Below are positions 34,505 through 46,600 of a stretch of 64,000 nucleotides of DNA, piece by piece. Origin of the DNA: Parastagonospora avenae f. sp. tritici 18332-5 (lineage: Eukaryota; Ascomycota; Dothideomycetes; Pleosporales; Phaeosphaeriaceae); the NCBI GenBank assembly GCA_022559985.1, contig JAFJTR010000055.1, positions 166,923 through 230,922 on the forward strand, in the 5' to 3' direction. The translations under genes were made by a program, and so were the position numbers. The notes beneath the pieces are model-generated. The model saw nothing but the letters and a program-made list of their open reading frames with translations. It ran no database searches and was not told the origin of the DNA. How positions within the stretch are numbered: position 1 is the stretch's first letter; every line of letters begins with the position of its first letter.

Positions 34505-36201
34505 GGAGACTGACAGCTGGAAGCCAGAAGCGCGAGTAGCTGCAAAGGTAATGTTCTATCTCAACGAGGCTTCTCGTGTGCCCCGCAGGTCAAGGCAAGG
34601 TGGCGGAGAGAGCGAATGTCACGGTGGACGAAAGCAACGGCTGTCTGAAGCAGGGTCAGCATTGCATGAGAATGCATTCGACGTGCTGGCGATATTGGTG
34701 TCGAGCAGGAGTGCAATGTGCAGTGAGCGACAAGGTGACATATAGGCTATGTGGAGAACGGCGTGAGGACGCAGCTACGGAGACGACAAGGCTGCAGGCG
34801 GTGCGAGGTGCGAGCCAGACACAGCTGCCGAGACGATGCGCAAGAGAAGGAAATCATGTTTCTGGGATGCTCGAACAGTTGACAGTGGAGAATGAAATCA
34901 AAAGCATGATTAAAACTGGAGACAGCGCTTGGGAGCGAGGCGCGAGGGTCTGCGGCTCTGCCGGTGAAAAACATACCCGAGGGGTGCCAGTGCGACGACT
35001 ACTTTTCAGCCTCAAGGCAGTGTTTGAGGGTGCCGATCGCGAGCATACAGTCAACGAAGGCGCGGGTAGAATGCTGGGCCGGTCACAGTGCGCATGGGTG
35101 ATGTCGACTGTCAGTGAGGCTCGTCAGGCCTCACAGCACCGAGAGGGACGTTTGGAGGACTCAAGGCCAGCAGCGCTGGCGCTGGCTGAGGAGGCTGATG
35201 CGGGGGGTTCTTGAATAATAGGCCGTGGCCCTGGGCGGTTCTCGGACGGCGATACTGCGCTCGGTGGGAGCCCTGACGACAGCGGCGGGCGAGCACGTGG
35301 TGGATGACTGGGAGCAGCGCCGGTATATTTGCAGCATTCAGAGCAGGTCGCAGAGAGGACGGCAGCTTGCGAGTCTGTCCGACAGCTCGTCCTGAGCCCG
35401 CGGCCTTCCTCTTGGAGGCGCAGCGGGAACCAGGCTTACCTTACAGCCTCCAGCCTCCAACCACGAGCGATACGTGCGGCTCAAGCAGGGCGCGAGGGCA
35501 CGGATCACCCCCGCTTTCTGCTCTCCCATGGGGAATCGGTGGAGTCTCATCCGAAGCAGCTTGAGACGGACCCAGAACTGCTAGGACTGCCTAATCCTGG
35601 GACGCTCGCATTCTGGCCCAAACGCCAGCGACAATCACTTCATCCGTTGCTGATCGGCCCCATTGCTGCTGTGAGTGCTGCAGCAGTCGCTCACCGATGC
35701 ACAGTGCGGCGTGGGCCGTTGGACGGGCGCGTCACAGCCGACTTGCAGCACGCGTGCGTCTGGCTAGCGACGTGGAGAATATATTGGTCGTCCACTGACA
35801 GGCGCGAGACGCCGTGAAGTGTCCTATTATGTCTGCGTATCGGGCGATTGTTGACTACACTCGCATGTGCAACTGCATGCCATGCCTATTTCCCCTCTCT
35901 CTGCAACTCTGCCGCCACTGCTTTTGCCGTCGCTTGCAATGCCTGGCCTATCATACACTTTTGTGCTGTGTCTACGGCCGTCTACGCTGCTCAAGAAATG
36001 CTGCATCCACCCTCTAAAAATGCACTGGAGCTGTTCAGAACCCTTGGACACGCCCGCCAGCCCCCATGCTGCGGCTCAGCTAGCGAAGAGGAAAACGCCA
36101 AAAAGCAAAATCATAGGCTGATAAAGCAATGTCTCAGCCAGAAACGGTATCTACCACGAAAGATCGTCCAATCCCATTTATCCCCACCGTGCAGCGCGCG
36201 A
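34505..36201. promoter_or_regulatory. long upstream region of the C2H2 gene
   Basis: About 1.7 kb between the C2H2 gene start and the AGC1 stop, both minus strand. Several 160-210-codon frames occur but show no domains and overlap on both strands, as expected by chance in GC-rich DNA. Probably promoter and 5' leader. Confidence 0.45.
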
Positions 36202-38440
36202 TCACGCATTCGGCTTGCCGGAGAATCCTGGGATACCCGTCCACTTCGCTGGCATTTTCGGGCGCCCGAAGTTCTCATCCAGGTCGAGGATTACCTTGAG
36301 AGCATTTCGGCTGCGGAGGTAGGGCAGCGGTGCTGTCGCCTCGGAGAAGCCTACTGTCGGCTCAAGGCTCGATTCAGATGCAGCGGAGCCGGGCATCGGC
36401 AGAGCTTATTAGACGTATCAGTATGCTGTGAGAACATGAGTCGAAAGGAGACATACCTCGCTGCAGCACCTCGTAACCAGCTAGAGTGAAACCGAATTGG
36501 GGCGATGAACGCATGATACGAGCTGGTCCACCCTTGAAGAAGGCCTTGAACCCCTCCTGTCGATAGATGGTCTGCGCAGCATGCCGGAGACCGTTGTATG
36601 CGACCTCACCCTTCCGGGCCTCTACTTGTAACCGGGTCTTGATGACATCGCATGGCGTGGTGAGATACGCGGCAGGCATGCCGGCAATAGCACCGGCTGT
36701 CAACATTTGGACAACACCCAAGGACTTCTGCGGGCTTTCGCCAAAGAAGTCCTTCTTCAAATGGCTGTACGAGGGGAAGTAAATGGCAGAGAAGGGGACT
36801 ATCATACGTGAGCAGCGTGTCATATTCAGAAGTACGTTGAAACTTACCATCACGGAGTAAGCAGGCACTCGCTCCCTTGTAGAGACCCACAAGTCCCAAA
36901 TTCTTGACAATCCACATTGCGGATCGCCTGGGGGCGCCTTCCACATTCTTTGCAATTTCACCTTGGATCTGGAGACGAATCTTGACAATTTCGAGCGGAT
37001 TCGTGAAGACAACCTGACATGCACCAGCGGTACCACCGGCGAGAATCTCATGCGGTAGTCTGATCTGACCAGTTGTCTTGTCCGTCATTTTGCCACGGAC
37101 CAGGTCATTCACCGTAAGTTTGATGGCCTTTTCTGGGGCTACACCAACGAGCTGAGGAAGCACTCCAGAGTACAATCCTGTGAATCCTTCATTCTTGATA
37201 ACCTTCTTTGCGCAGTCGAGCGAGTTCTTGTAGAGCACGTGGCCTGCGCCTGAGCTTCTCTGGTTCTGCATTCGTGTCTTCACCAAGTCGATGGGATACA
37301 CCATGAATGCACCAAAGGCACCGGCTAAGGATCCCAGCGCAAAGTGATGAACAGACTCGAGGACATCGTGCCAGATCGATTTTGACTTTGCAAACACCTT
37401 TTGCCCGGCGTCAGACACTGCCTCGGCCCCGAGGGACGCTGCTGAGTGCCATGAGGGGTCAAGCACGCGGGCAAAGTCTCGCAGACTAAGTCTCCCAGAA
37501 GCCTCGTCCAGGCCGGCGAAATGAAACAGAATATCTGCTTCCATAGGAGTGTATAGATTGAATCGGCTCAATCTTGCGGCCTCGTTGAGGAAGTCTGTAC
37601 GGGTAATCTTACCATCGCCGCTCTTCAGCGTGGCATTCCGTACAATCAGCTCGACCATGTCCATCTGCTGGATCATGTTCTGGAAAGCGCGAACATTGGC
37701 ATAGGAAATCTTGCTGCCAACGGAGATGTTGCATAGGGTAGGCAAGTTTTCGAGAAGGTAGTCGGAGAGTTTGTGGCTCGCTGTTTCGCGGATGATGCGC
37801 TGGAAGTCTTCGGGCTCGATGAACCCGTCTTTGTCGTTGTCAAAGTGTGTGAAGCCCTGTCGCACCCTCTCACCCTGCAGCCCGCGGAGCATCTGAGCGA
37901 ATTGAGGATAGGTCATGGCATGCCTGTGCTTCTTGGAGCCGATGTAGAGCGCAGCCCACTCGCCCTCCCAATTGAAGGGCAAGCTGTCCTCGGTCTTGTG
38001 CGCCTTCCATGTCTCGTAGAACTCGTCGAAGTTGATGTAGCCGGTGCGCTTCTTGTCGAAGAAGCGGAAGACGACCTCGTACTCGGCGTCGGGTTTTGCG
38101 AGGAGGTTCTGGAAGACGGACCAGTCGTGGATGGTGACTCTGCCCTTGCGGTCGCGGTCGGCTACAGCAAACAGAATGCCGTACTGGTAGCGCTTGATTT
38201 TGTGCTGTGGAGGGGCGCACCATGAGCTTCAAATCGACACATTGCAGACAGATGGCTTACGTAGTCTTCGCTCTCCGGCGCGACAGCATCAATGAACTGA
38301 TCCTCGGTCAGGAAATATTCGCCGGTTGTCTCGTCCTTCTGGGCGTGCTTCATAAATGCTGCGCGAGTAAGCTGCGACAGCTGGGGCTCCTCGGTAGTTC
38401 CCAGCAGCACCTCGCCAACTTGCTCCGTCACCGATGCCAT
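36202..38440 (-). CDS. AGC1: mitochondrial aspartate/glutamate carrier with EF-hands
   Basis: Four exons (38261..38440, 36848..38204, 36457..36798, 36202..36404) give 693 residues, the size of the calcium-regulated aspartate/glutamate carriers. The N-terminal half contains EF-hand-type units, including FDNDKDGFIEPEDF and FDKKRTGYINFDEF. The C-terminal half has three mitochondrial-carrier repeats with the signatures PIDLVKTRMQ, PLEIVKIRLQ and PCDVIKTRLQ. A 60-residue polar tail follows. The protein sits in the inner mitochondrial membrane, exchanges aspartate for glutamate and supports the malate-aspartate shuttle. In fungi the N-terminal part may have lost strong calcium control; the first listed loop keeps most acidic ligand positions. 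The short last exon is joined through a GTATGT donor and ends with the stop at 36202. Confidence 0.92.
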
Positions 38441-39355
38441 GATGAGGAATTAACGGACTGTCCGGAATGACAGGAAGTCAATTGGACGTGAGGCCACTCA
38501 GATGATCGTTCTAGGGATGGGAGATGACGCGAATGGGATTTCGTGAGCTGATGAGTCCACCAGCGAGCAGGTTGTCTAGGGAGCTCGGGCGTTGCGAGCT
38601 TCGGAGCTAACGTTAGACAAAATTTAGTAACGGCGGGGATTCGGAGTAGTCGTGGGGAAGGCACGGAAACAAAAGCAAGCCGGTGGCAGATGTCAGATCA
38701 TACAGTCAAGGGCAACAGTCCTGGCATGTCTGTTGATTGCAAGGCCCACAGCTGATTGCGATAATTCTCGCAGTGTTTTTCTTATTCCTGGTGTCACAGA
38801 TCTCACCGCCGGATTGACTGCAGCCCTGGCTAAATTACCAAGCTGGGATTCCGATTGAGCCTCCCATGCGTGTCCCGAGCCTGATCTGGGGACGATCGAT
38901 TGCTGCATGGATGCGACACTGCCGTGCACACCCTGAGGCTGTGACATGCGACCACGGACCAAAGAAACTTTACGTCAAGCTCTAGCGTCTCCGCTCGTCC
39001 AGGAACGCGCCTGTTGTTCCCATGGTTTGGACTGTCGCACTTCAGCGAGCAGATGCGGCAACAGCTTGACGTCATGTTTGGTGCGATCAGATCACGCCGA
39101 GGGCCGCAAGGGAAATAAAGTTGACATCCATCTTCTCCTCAAGGACCTCCACGCTCGTCTTGCGACATCGGGTGCACTCGGACGACCAAAGTAGCGCTGG
39201 CACTGAAGTCTGGGGAAGCGGAAGCGATTGCCTCATGCAGTAAAAACGTACAAAGGCAAATCGGAGTTGGTCCGAAAAATGTCTAAAATCGCGGCATGTC
39301 AGATGGGCGAGGATACAATAATGTACAGACGCTATGTAAAGGATATCTAGATGCT
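38441..39355. other. intergenic stretch
   Basis: Interval between the PDX1 stop and the AGC1 start, both minus strand. It should hold the AGC1 promoter. No further gene was recognised. Confidence 0.55.
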
Positions 39356-40862
39356 TCAAACAACGAGCCTCCCAGGCTCAATTTCCAAAACACTCTTGAC
39401 GCGCTCCAAGAAGATGCGTCCTCTCTTCTCGTCACCCTTGGGTACGTTGACGCTAAATACATTCAGGGGCCCAACGACGCCCTCCGTTTCGCCGACTGCA
39501 CGTGCTTTGGAAGCGCGCGTGGAAGACTTCTTTGCAGTAAGAAGATCGAATACGTCTGGCTTTCTCAAGCCCAGCGCACGTGTTGTTGAGATGGTTGTGG
39601 GTGGAAGGGCAGTGACCTGAGGAACGAAGTGACCGCGCGAGTACTGCTTTCCAACCTTGTCGAGACCGAGTACTGCGTTGAAAAGCTCATCGGCCGAGGG
39701 CTTTGCGGTCTTTGACTTTGGCAGCTCCTCGTTGGCGAGCTCTGTAGCGCGAGCGACGAAGGTCGAGAGAGGTAGGAAAACGCCAATTGAGTCCTTTACG
39801 CGCTTCTGGCAGTCCATCACGGCCTTGAAAGAGATTGGCAGGGCTACTTCAACATCGAGCTCTTCGACAGTGGGAGCATCGGCAGCTGCGGACTTCTTGG
39901 CAGGAGCCTCCTTCTTTGGCATCACCTTGATGTTGGAGAGATCGAGGTGAGAGAGTGTCTTGAAGCGCTCAGCTGATTCCGAAGGGTACGAGTTCTGAAT
40001 TTGGCCAACATAAGCCAGAACGTCACCCTTCAGCAGTCTGCCATTGGGTCCTGTGGCTGGAATCTTGTCTGCCTCCTCCTTTGGTAGGCCGTTGATCTTT
40101 AAAAGATGCTGCACTGAGGGGTACAGTGGGTACGTTTGCTTCTTGGCTTTGCCGCTGGAGGTGGACTTGGATGTGTCTGACTTTGCTGCCGGCTTGGAAG
40201 TTCGTTCTTCGTTGGGCACCGGCTTCGACTCCTTTGGTTCTTCCTTAGGGGCTTCGGCCGTCTTTGGCGCTGGGCTGTCCTCAGCTGGAAGCTCGAGGGT
40301 GCTCACATCGTCGCCTGGCTCAGCCGTGACCGCTATCCGGCTGCCAACTTGAACCGCTTTCGATCCGTCTCCTTGCTGTATTCTCTGTCAGTCATGAAGG
40401 CACAGCTCTCCATGCTGTCACATACTATTATCTTTGCCAGAATTCCGTCATCTTGAGCCTCAACATCCATCTGCGCCTTGTCTGTCTCGATTTCGAGGAG
40501 CACATCGCCAGCTGCGAATGAGTCGCCTGTTCATGTCAGCACCCATGTAATTGAATACCATGTTGCCCCCGCGTGTTCTTCTTTCGCTTGTGGTCTGCTA
40601 AAGTGAAGTATGGGTGCAAGTCGTACCTTCCTTGATCTTCCAGGTCGCGATATTGCCCTCGGTCATCGTCGGAGATAGAGCGGGCATATTCAGATTTGCT
40701 GCCGCGAGCGAGGCCTGCGCGGGATGGAATGCTATATCGCTGTTAGTAGGCGTTTCGTGAGTCCGGCGCTGATTGTTACTCACCTCTTCGTGCGCCATGG
40801 TTGCGGGCTTGCTGCGTCGCAGCGCGCGCAGACACCCTGCAGACCGAAGCGAAAGAAGCCAT
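39356..40862 (-). CDS. PDX1: pyruvate dehydrogenase complex E3-binding protein (protein X)
   Basis: Four exons (40784..40862, 40627..40731, 40426..40526, 39356..40375) give 434 residues. Only the frame opened by the ATG at 40862 joins exon 2 in phase, and it encodes a classic mitochondrial presequence (MASFASVCRVSARAATQQAR). The longer frame above it does not splice correctly. The lipoyl domain follows, from NLNMPALSPTMTEGNIATWK to the lipoyl Lys in EIETDKAQM (about K78). A Pro/Lys/Glu-rich linker leads to the peripheral subunit-binding domain (about 178-218, with YPSVQHLLK and GPNGRLLKGDV). The catalytic E2 acyltransferase His motif is absent, which separates Pdx1 from the E2 subunit. It anchors dihydrolipoamide dehydrogenase in the complex inside the mitochondrial matrix. 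Confidence 0.9.
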
Positions 40863-41108
40863 GGGGACCGTTTGGCTGGAAGAAGTGGTCGCGCTTCCGG
40901 GCGTGCACGATAGAAAGCAGATCGGAGGGTCTTGAAATGTTGAGCACTAAGCTTCGCAGGACGCTGAGCTTTGGCCATCTTGACTTTTCGAGCGGAGCAC
41001 TCCACCATCATCGGAAGGCCGATTGCTTGCTGCATAGTTGTTACTTTCATGTACGTGTTACGATAGTCTATCGCCTGCCTACAAACTTAATTCTGACTAC
41101 AGAGTAGG
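40863..41108. promoter_or_regulatory. short bidirectional promoter (PDX1 and mitochondrial membrane protein)
   Basis: Only 246 bp separate the two start codons, which point away from each other. Both products appear mitochondrial, so shared control is plausible. A GTACGT (41051) and CTACAG (ending 41102) pair could mark a leader intron of the plus-strand gene. Confidence 0.45.
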
Positions 41109-42011
41109 ATGTCTCCAGTCTCACGGGGCTTCGCAGGCTTCCTGCGCCAACAGTCTTTCCGATTGCCATCGTCATTGCGTGCTGCCGTCTTTGGAGGTCG
41201 CGAGCAGTTCTTCCAGCCAAATACGATACAACACCTACGAAACTCACGAAATTTCACCTCTTCATTCTTGCGCCGATACGAATACCAGTACAAGAGCCAA
41301 CTCGCTCAGAAACCCAGCGTTTTCGTGAACAATGATCCAGTCCTGCGACAAGTCGCCCAGACCCGGCAGCCGGTGACAATCTACAGAGCACCAAAGAACA
41401 GATGGTACTATCTGAAGGTGTATGGAACTGCCGCATTGTGGATAGGCACGGGCGCATACTCAATCAAGTTCCAAGATGACGTTAAAGACTTGAAAGACCT
41501 GGCATTCTTCATTCGGCCCACGTATGTTGTGGTTGGGATCGGCTTCATCATCATCGGCTCCTATATATGTACAGCCCCTGTGAACCGGATGCGCGCCCTC
41601 GAGGTCTTACCGAGCATTCACGGCGGACCAATGCAATTGCGCATGACAGTCAGATCGGCACCGTGGACCAAGGAGAGGGTAATATTTGCAAACCTGGGAG
41701 GACCAACGATCAGCGAGAAGACGAATCCAATGGTGGAAGAATTGATGGAAGCGGAGAGAGCGCGGAAGCAAAGTGTGTTCCAAGGCCTGGAGCATGAGTC
41801 CATTTTAACCCGGTCGTGGGAATACTCGGCGCGATGGGTGCATCAGAAGTGGACAAACTTCTTCCTTTCGTTCAAGTTCGCCGTACTGCGATTTGGCATT
41901 GCAAAGATCGAGGTACAGGGAGAGAAGTGGAAGATTGACTGCTCTGGCTGGCTGCTCGAAGATGGCAAAGGTCTGTTGCACCCTGGAGACTTGATACGCA
42001 TACACAGCTGA
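41109..42011 (+). CDS. mitochondrial two-TM membrane protein, possible TMEM223/Mrx15 relative
   Basis: Single exon, 300 residues. The first about 55 residues contain many Arg and Ser and few acidic residues, as in a mitochondrial presequence. Two hydrophobic segments follow, about residues 106-122 (YGTAALWIGTGAYSI) and 137-155 (YVVVGIGFIIIGSYICTAPV). The C-terminal half is soluble, with TVRSAPWTKERVIF and a Trp-rich part ending LLHPGDLIRIHS. This layout (presequence, TM pair, C-terminal globular domain) recalls TMEM223/Mrx15 proteins, which tie mitochondrial ribosomes to the inner membrane. The resemblance is of architecture only. Divergent from PDX1. Confidence 0.6.
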   Translation: MSPVSRGFAGFLRQQSFRLPSSLRAAVFGGREQFFQPNTIQHLRNSRNFTSSFLRRYEYQYKSQLAQKPSVFVNNDPVLRQVAQTRQPVTIYRAPKNRWYYLKVYGTAALWIGTGAYSIKFQDDVKDLKDLAFFIRPTYVVVGIGFIIIGSYICTAPVNRMRALEVLPSIHGGPMQLRMTVRSAPWTKERVIFANLGGPTISEKTNPMVEELMEAERARKQSVFQGLEHESILTRSWEYSARWVHQKWTNFFLSFKFAVLRFGIAKIEVQGEKWKIDCSGWLLEDGKGLLHPGDLIRIHS

Positions 42012-43672
42012 CGTCTTTTAGCGATTGATCGCTTGATACCAGAAGATTAGGTGGCCGCCCACGAGCACGATGCGAGTTCATGCTCCTGACCCTGTCTGAC
42101 GTCTACCCGCACGAACCAAGGCACCGATGATGAGATCAGATGTGATGTACGATAAATATCAAATAGCGAGAAGGTTCTATGTACATAATGGTTGTGTATA
42201 ACTACGTTTCTCTCGAAATGGGTACACTTTGCTCGGACTTACCCGGCACGTAATAGTAAGACACAGCTAGGAAATTGCCTAAAGCAAATCAAATGTACAA
42301 TGTATCGATAGAAAACTCGGTAACAACGCTCGAAAAGTAACGAGATCTGTACTGATTCAAGGAATGCTCAAAGTGGTCAAAGCATAAATTCCCGCACGAG
42401 GGGCCTGGCGCCCGATATGTGGCGGGCAAGCTGGCACCTGCAAGTGCAAAGCCTCCACGGCTACTACCATGCAACAAAAGTTTTAAATGCCGCTCTATTG
42501 CTTTCACAGAAGAAATGTACTTTAGAAAACTTGTACCGAGGCACACTATCAGAAGTTGGTCTACTGCCAATGTGTGGCGAGGGGCTTGCAACATCTGCGC
42601 GTCCCAACTAAGGGCCCATTGTGAAATGCAACACCACAGTGCTTAGTCACCACCATCACGACGACCGCCATTTAATAAATCGTTTCTGTCAACATTGCTC
42701 ACGTTGAAGCTGCAAAATTGCTTGTTACATCAGGAGAGATGATGTGCGTTGTCTGTAGCGCGACAAGGCGACAAACTTGTGGCACAAGGGGGCGCCATTA
42801 TGTGTACTGGGCTATCTTTTGTACGGATAATAATTTATCATGATGAATGGAACTTGAACATTGCTACTAGGTAAGGAAGGCTGGCCGCGTCGATCGTTGT
42901 AATTCAAGGGTCGTGGCGGGAGATGGATCCGCTGCACGAGGCTTCCCCACACTTGACCATGCCAGCAACGAGCCATCTGCAAGGTACCGATGCGGCTCAA
43001 AAGCTTAGCTCTTTAGTTTCAAGCAGCAAGAGCGATCAAGACAAAAAAAATAGAAGTGAAATAAGTCCCTTGACAATGTCGAAAGACTCCCGAAAACGTG
43101 CCGAAATTATTCCTGAAGCACATCTCCAGCTGCTTCTGGCTTCTATTGACCCTAAAATACAAGAATAGGTTGGGATATTGAGCATCTCGTTGTCGTGATG
43201 AATGGAAGACAAGGCGTGCCTGCCCTGAGAGCGTGGGCCGAAATGCCAGCATGTGGCGTTTTCATTGGTCCGTGCCAAGTGTTTCGCGCGCAGCTTCAAC
43301 ACCATCTCCATCACCGAACCTCGACTTCATCTGCCTGTTTTGGCTTCGTCAATCATTTGCGGCATTCATCAAGCATCTGCCATCTTTCGCAGTTGCTTGC
43401 ATTAATTTTCGGTCGATAACCAGTCCTGCATCACGTATCTGGCGTTGCGCGCTGATTCACAACAACACCCGGGCAACCGGCAGTCTGCATCGCGCACTTC
43501 ATCGCTCCCGCTTATTCTCACGCAAAGAACATCGCGTTTGCTGCTGATGTCATTTTGATACTGAAATTCCCCACAATCGCGGTGTAAGTGTACTCTCAAT
43601 CGGGTGGGTCGCTGACCGTTCACTCACTGCTGCCTTTTAGACCCGCATATCGCTTCACCGCAACGACCCCTC
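42012..43672. other. gene-poor intergenic stretch
   Basis: About 1.66 kb. No gene was recognised. The right end is the promoter and leader of the YTA7 homologue, including a likely 5'UTR intron at 43584-43640. Confidence 0.55.
43584..43640 (+). other. probable 5'UTR intron of the YTA7 homologue
   Basis: A 57-nt segment starts GTAAGT, has GCTGACC as a likely branch site and ends CTTTTAG, 32 bp upstream of the ATG at 43673. Inferred from splice signals only. Confidence 0.5.
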
Positions 43673-46600
43673 ATGTCGAGCCGCATAAAGCGCAAGTTCG
43701 ATATCGACCCCAACGCGTCGGATCCGGACGACTACGACTACGACGCAACCGAGAGGCCGGCACCACAGCGCCGTCGCAACCCGAGCACGCCTGGGGCCAA
43801 GAAGAAAGGATCGAAGCGCCAGCGGCGCGCATACGGCGGCTCTGACGTCGATGACGACGACGAGATAGTGTCTGACGACTCATTTACAGACCGCTCCGAG
43901 TCCGAAGAACCCGAGATCAACCCTGCGACCGGCCGCAGCGTGCGACGCGCCACGAAGAAGCAGATCAAGTACGAGGAGAGCGAGGAAGACGAGATCGAGG
44001 ATACTTCATCAGAAGGCGACGACGACAAGCCCATCTCTACCTCGCGACGGCGCGCAAAGCCCTCGATCGAAGAGAACGAGAAGCCTTCGCTGATCGTCAA
44101 GCTCAAAATGCCAGACTATACCTCTGGTCGCAACCTGCGCACGCGCACTGGCAGCAAGTCTATCGCCCGTGGGAAGACCCCCGAGGTGGCAGGTACGCGA
44201 CGTAGTAGTCGCCTATCTCACGATGTCGAGGCGCCCATAGTCGCGCTCTCCGACTCTGGCAAACATGTCAACGTCGTTCGCGAGGGCACCCGAAGCCCAG
44301 ACCCAGTGATATCACGCGCAACGCGAGGAGCCAAAGGCCCGAGAATACAACACCCCAGCGCCATCATGGAGGCGTCGCAAGAGACATCCATGCTTCGCGA
44401 GGAAGACGCAGATGACTCTGCCGGTCCTTTGGACGACCTCTTGCACGAAGCTGAGACTCAGGTTCAGGCCAGCAAAGACAGCTCTCCGATACAGGACGCT
44501 CAGGGCCACAAAGCTGACGAGGAAGACGAAGACGAAGGCATGGGTGTCATACAGGAGTCGCAGCATGAGGGCGCTCTTGAGGACTCAGATGAAGAGGAAG
44601 GACCCGTGACCCGTGGTGGCCGCAGTATGAGGGTAAGTGGTGGGAGTTGACAGTATCTGAGTCAATAACTGACAATGACAGGCCACCCGTGCGCGATCAG
44701 CCAAACAAAAGAAGGGCGTGGACGAAAGTAGCGATTTCGAACCGGCACCGGAAGAAGAGAAAGAAGAAGAGGAGGGCATGTCGGAATCCGATCACGGCAA
44801 GCGCAAGCGCTCACCCTCAGAGAGCGCTTCGGGCTCAGGGCGCAGGTCCACCCGTCAAGGCAGAACACGACAGTCTCAGAGAAGTCGCCGGGCTTCGTCT
44901 TCTGATGAGCACTCTGGCGTTGATTCAGACGAGGTTGCGGATGAACTCGAAGAGCTCAATCCGAATAAGCGACGACGCTTTAACAGACGTGTTCCGGACA
45001 AGGACCTCGCCTACGACACCGCGCCAGTCCGCCGGAATCGCACGAATGTAGATTACCGTGTGGTCCGCCCAGAGCTCAATGCTGTCTTCGATGACGATGA
45101 CGCAGCGGCTCCAGCTGCTGGAAGATCTCGACCGAAAGGCGGTCGCTCGGGCTATCGCAGTCTCTTCAGCAATCAGGGGCCCTTCGGTGGCGGCGTGGAA
45201 GCAGGCCTTGGTGCTGGTGGTGGGGACTCTGACAGCAGCGAGGACGAGAACCAGAAGATGCCGAAACCTTTCGGTGGAATGATTGGCATGACTCCAACAA
45301 CAACAACCGCACCTGGTTTCGGATTTCCTCAAACACACAATGCAGACCCTCAACAAAACTCAGGCGGAGGTCCTGCCAACCTTGGTAAAGTCAAGGACAA
45401 GAAAGCCCTCGCGGACTCTGATCCCTTGGGGGTTGATCCTAACGTCAATTTCGATGGTGTTGGTGGCCTAGACGACCATATCAACAAGCTCAAGGAGATG
45501 GTCATGCTTCCACTGCTATACCCGGAAGTGTTCACTCGATTCAAGATCACCCCACCTCGAGGAGTCTTGTTCCATGGACCTCCAGGTACCGGTAAAACAC
45601 TACTTGCTCGTGCATTAGCATCCAGTGTCAGCAATCACGGACAGAAGGTCACATTCTACATGCGAAAGGGTGCTGATGCCCTGAGCAAATGGGTCGGAGA
45701 AGCCGAGCGTCAGCTTCGTCTTCTTTTCGAAGAGGCACGAAAGACACAACCGAGCATCATCTTCTTCGATGAAATCGATGGTCTAGCTCCGGTGCGGTCG
45801 AGTAAGCAAGAACAAATTCATGCTTCCATTGTAGCAACACTGCTGGCTCTAATGGACGGTATGGATGGACGTGGACAAGTCATTGTCATTGGTGCGACCA
45901 ACAGACCTGATTCGGTGGATCCCGCTCTTCGGCGTCCAGGCCGCTTTGATCGCGAGTTCTACTTTCCATTGCCAAGTGTAGAAGGACGACGAGCGATTCT
46001 CGACATCCATACAAAGAATTGGGAGCCGCCGCTGCAGCCCGCAATGAAGGACTCTCTCGCAGAATTGACCAAGGGCTATGGTGGTGCTGATCTTCGAGCT
46101 CTATGCACAGAAGCTGCGTTGAACGCGGTGCAGGGTACATTCCCACAGATCTACACCTCAGAGCGAAAGCTCCTGATTGATCCTGCCAACATCAAAGTTC
46201 TCGCGAAGGATTTCATGATATCGGTGAACAAGATGGTGCCATCATCACAGCGCACTGCTACCGCGAGCGCTGCACCACTTGCCAAGGACTTGGAGCCATT
46301 ACTTCGGAAGCCACTGGCGCAGATTATACAACGTATCGATGAGCTACTTCCAAGGAGGAAAAAGCTTACTGCGCTTGAAGAAGCGGAGTACGACGATCGC
46401 GAGGACGCAAAAGGATTTGAGCGCGAAGCAACAATGCGAAACTTTGAGAGCAGTCGAATTTTCCGGCCACGTCTACTTATCAGCGGTCTGGTAGGCATGG
46501 GTCAGCAATACCTGGGCGCCGCCCTGCTGAGCAAGGTCGAAGGTTTGCACGTGCAGTCTTTCGACTTGCCGACTATTCTTGAGGATCCCACACGAACCCC

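Noticed and set aside
34576..36489. Several 160-213-codon plus-strand frames upstream of the C2H2 gene
   Set aside because: No motifs, overlapping frames on both strands and no sensible exon joins; more likely promoter or leader of the minus-strand gene.
40863..41050. Upstream extension of PDX1 from a minus-strand ATG at 41050 or 40978
   Set aside because: That frame does not join exon 2 in phase; the frame from 40862 does and encodes a typical presequence.
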